NCBI GenBank assembly: GCA_015061605.1
Contig: SUWH01000010.1
Location: forward strand, 30,249-94,248
DNA: 64,000 bases
From: Lentisphaerota bacterium
GTDB lineage: Bacteria > Verrucomicrobiota > Lentisphaeria > Victivallales > Victivallaceae
Direction: 5' to 3'
Position numbers and translations under genes: made by a program. Positions 63,876 to 64,000 of the stretch are shown one piece after another. Position 1 is the stretch's first letter. Each line of letters opens with the position of its first letter. The notes under the pieces were generated by a model that was not told the origin of the DNA, ran no database searches, and saw only the letters and a program-made list of their open reading frames with translations.

Positions 63876-64000
63876 CACAGCTGTCTCATAAAAAACAACC
63901 GACGGCGGCGCATTGCGGGCAATCTCGCGCCTTGCTTCGCTCGCCGCTCGGGTCGAGTACAATCGTACACTCCCCTCGCTTCTCGCTTGCAAAACCCGAC
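63876..64000 (-). repeat. MITE-like repeat, copy D (runs off the window)
   Basis: 125 bp shown, starting on the plus strand with the end motif CACAGCTGTCTCATAA and continuing through the GTAC-AATC-GTAC centre. Inverted relative to copy A and matching 1707-1831 with two differences by eye. The rest lies outside the window. Confidence 0.8.

Noticed and set aside
1..64000. tRNA, rRNA, CRISPR or prophage genes
   Set aside because: I looked at the intergenic stretches for cloverleaf-like or array patterns and for integrase or transposase motifs and saw none; a tRNA scan would settle small cases.

Overview
The window is a chromosomal segment of a Gram-negative, mid-GC heterotroph. It encodes Lol lipoprotein machinery, an outer-membrane TolC-like channel, meso-diaminopimelate dehydrogenase and a sialate O-acetylesterase-type hydrolase. 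An N-terminal LEPR-XLL-like tag with a DUF4347 domain, a DUF4432 protein, a zinc-ribbon Ser/Thr kinase and many ArnT-like membrane proteins fit the Planctomycetota-Verrucomicrobiota-Lentisphaerota (PVC) group. My best guess is a Victivallis-like lentisphaerote; this is inferred from gene content, not from a marker gene.

Layout. 1-15.1 kb: a sialate O-acetylesterase-like gene (cut by the window edge), an S66 L,D-carboxypeptidase, then minus-strand genes for MiaA, an ArnT-like membrane protein, a 56-residue 2[4Fe-4S] ferredoxin, a parvulin-type foldase, a small lipoprotein, LolD, a LolC/E permease and two more ArnT-like proteins. Plus-strand ddh and an alpha/beta hydrolase follow.

15.1-40.7 kb is the accessory core. 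A promoter with a repeat-bearing leader precedes two or three small genes and a 3739-residue beta-repeat protein without a signal peptide, closed by a strong terminator. A second promoter starts a seven-gene run: an HlyB-type ABC exporter with a doubled degenerate C39-like region, an HlyD adaptor, a TolC-like lipoprotein with a lysine-rich tail, a LEPR-XLL/DUF4347 surface protein, a short HlyD-like adaptor, a GAF-like/HlyD membrane protein, and an M50 site-2-protease/HlyD fusion. I read this as a type I secretion locus with two likely substrates and a second, ABC-less adaptor module of unknown mechanism.

41-58 kb: a stand-alone RF-1-domain protein, an SDR, a surface-repeat protein, an FAD flavoprotein paired with an old-yellow-enzyme homologue and a sodium:solute symporter, TsaC/Sua5, a SurA-like foldase, a Ser/Thr kinase, a GcvH homologue that lacks its lipoyl lysine, an HPr-like protein, a TPR membrane protein, DUF4432, RimO and PgsA. 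58-64 kb on the minus strand: lysS, nitroreductase, argB, aroC and a split chromate transporter, probably one operon.

Two genome-scale patterns recur. One is a short mobile-element-like repeat (271-283 bp, terminal inverted repeats, apparent 9-bp target duplications). The other is a promoter signature TTGAMA-N16/17-TATATT in front of many genes.
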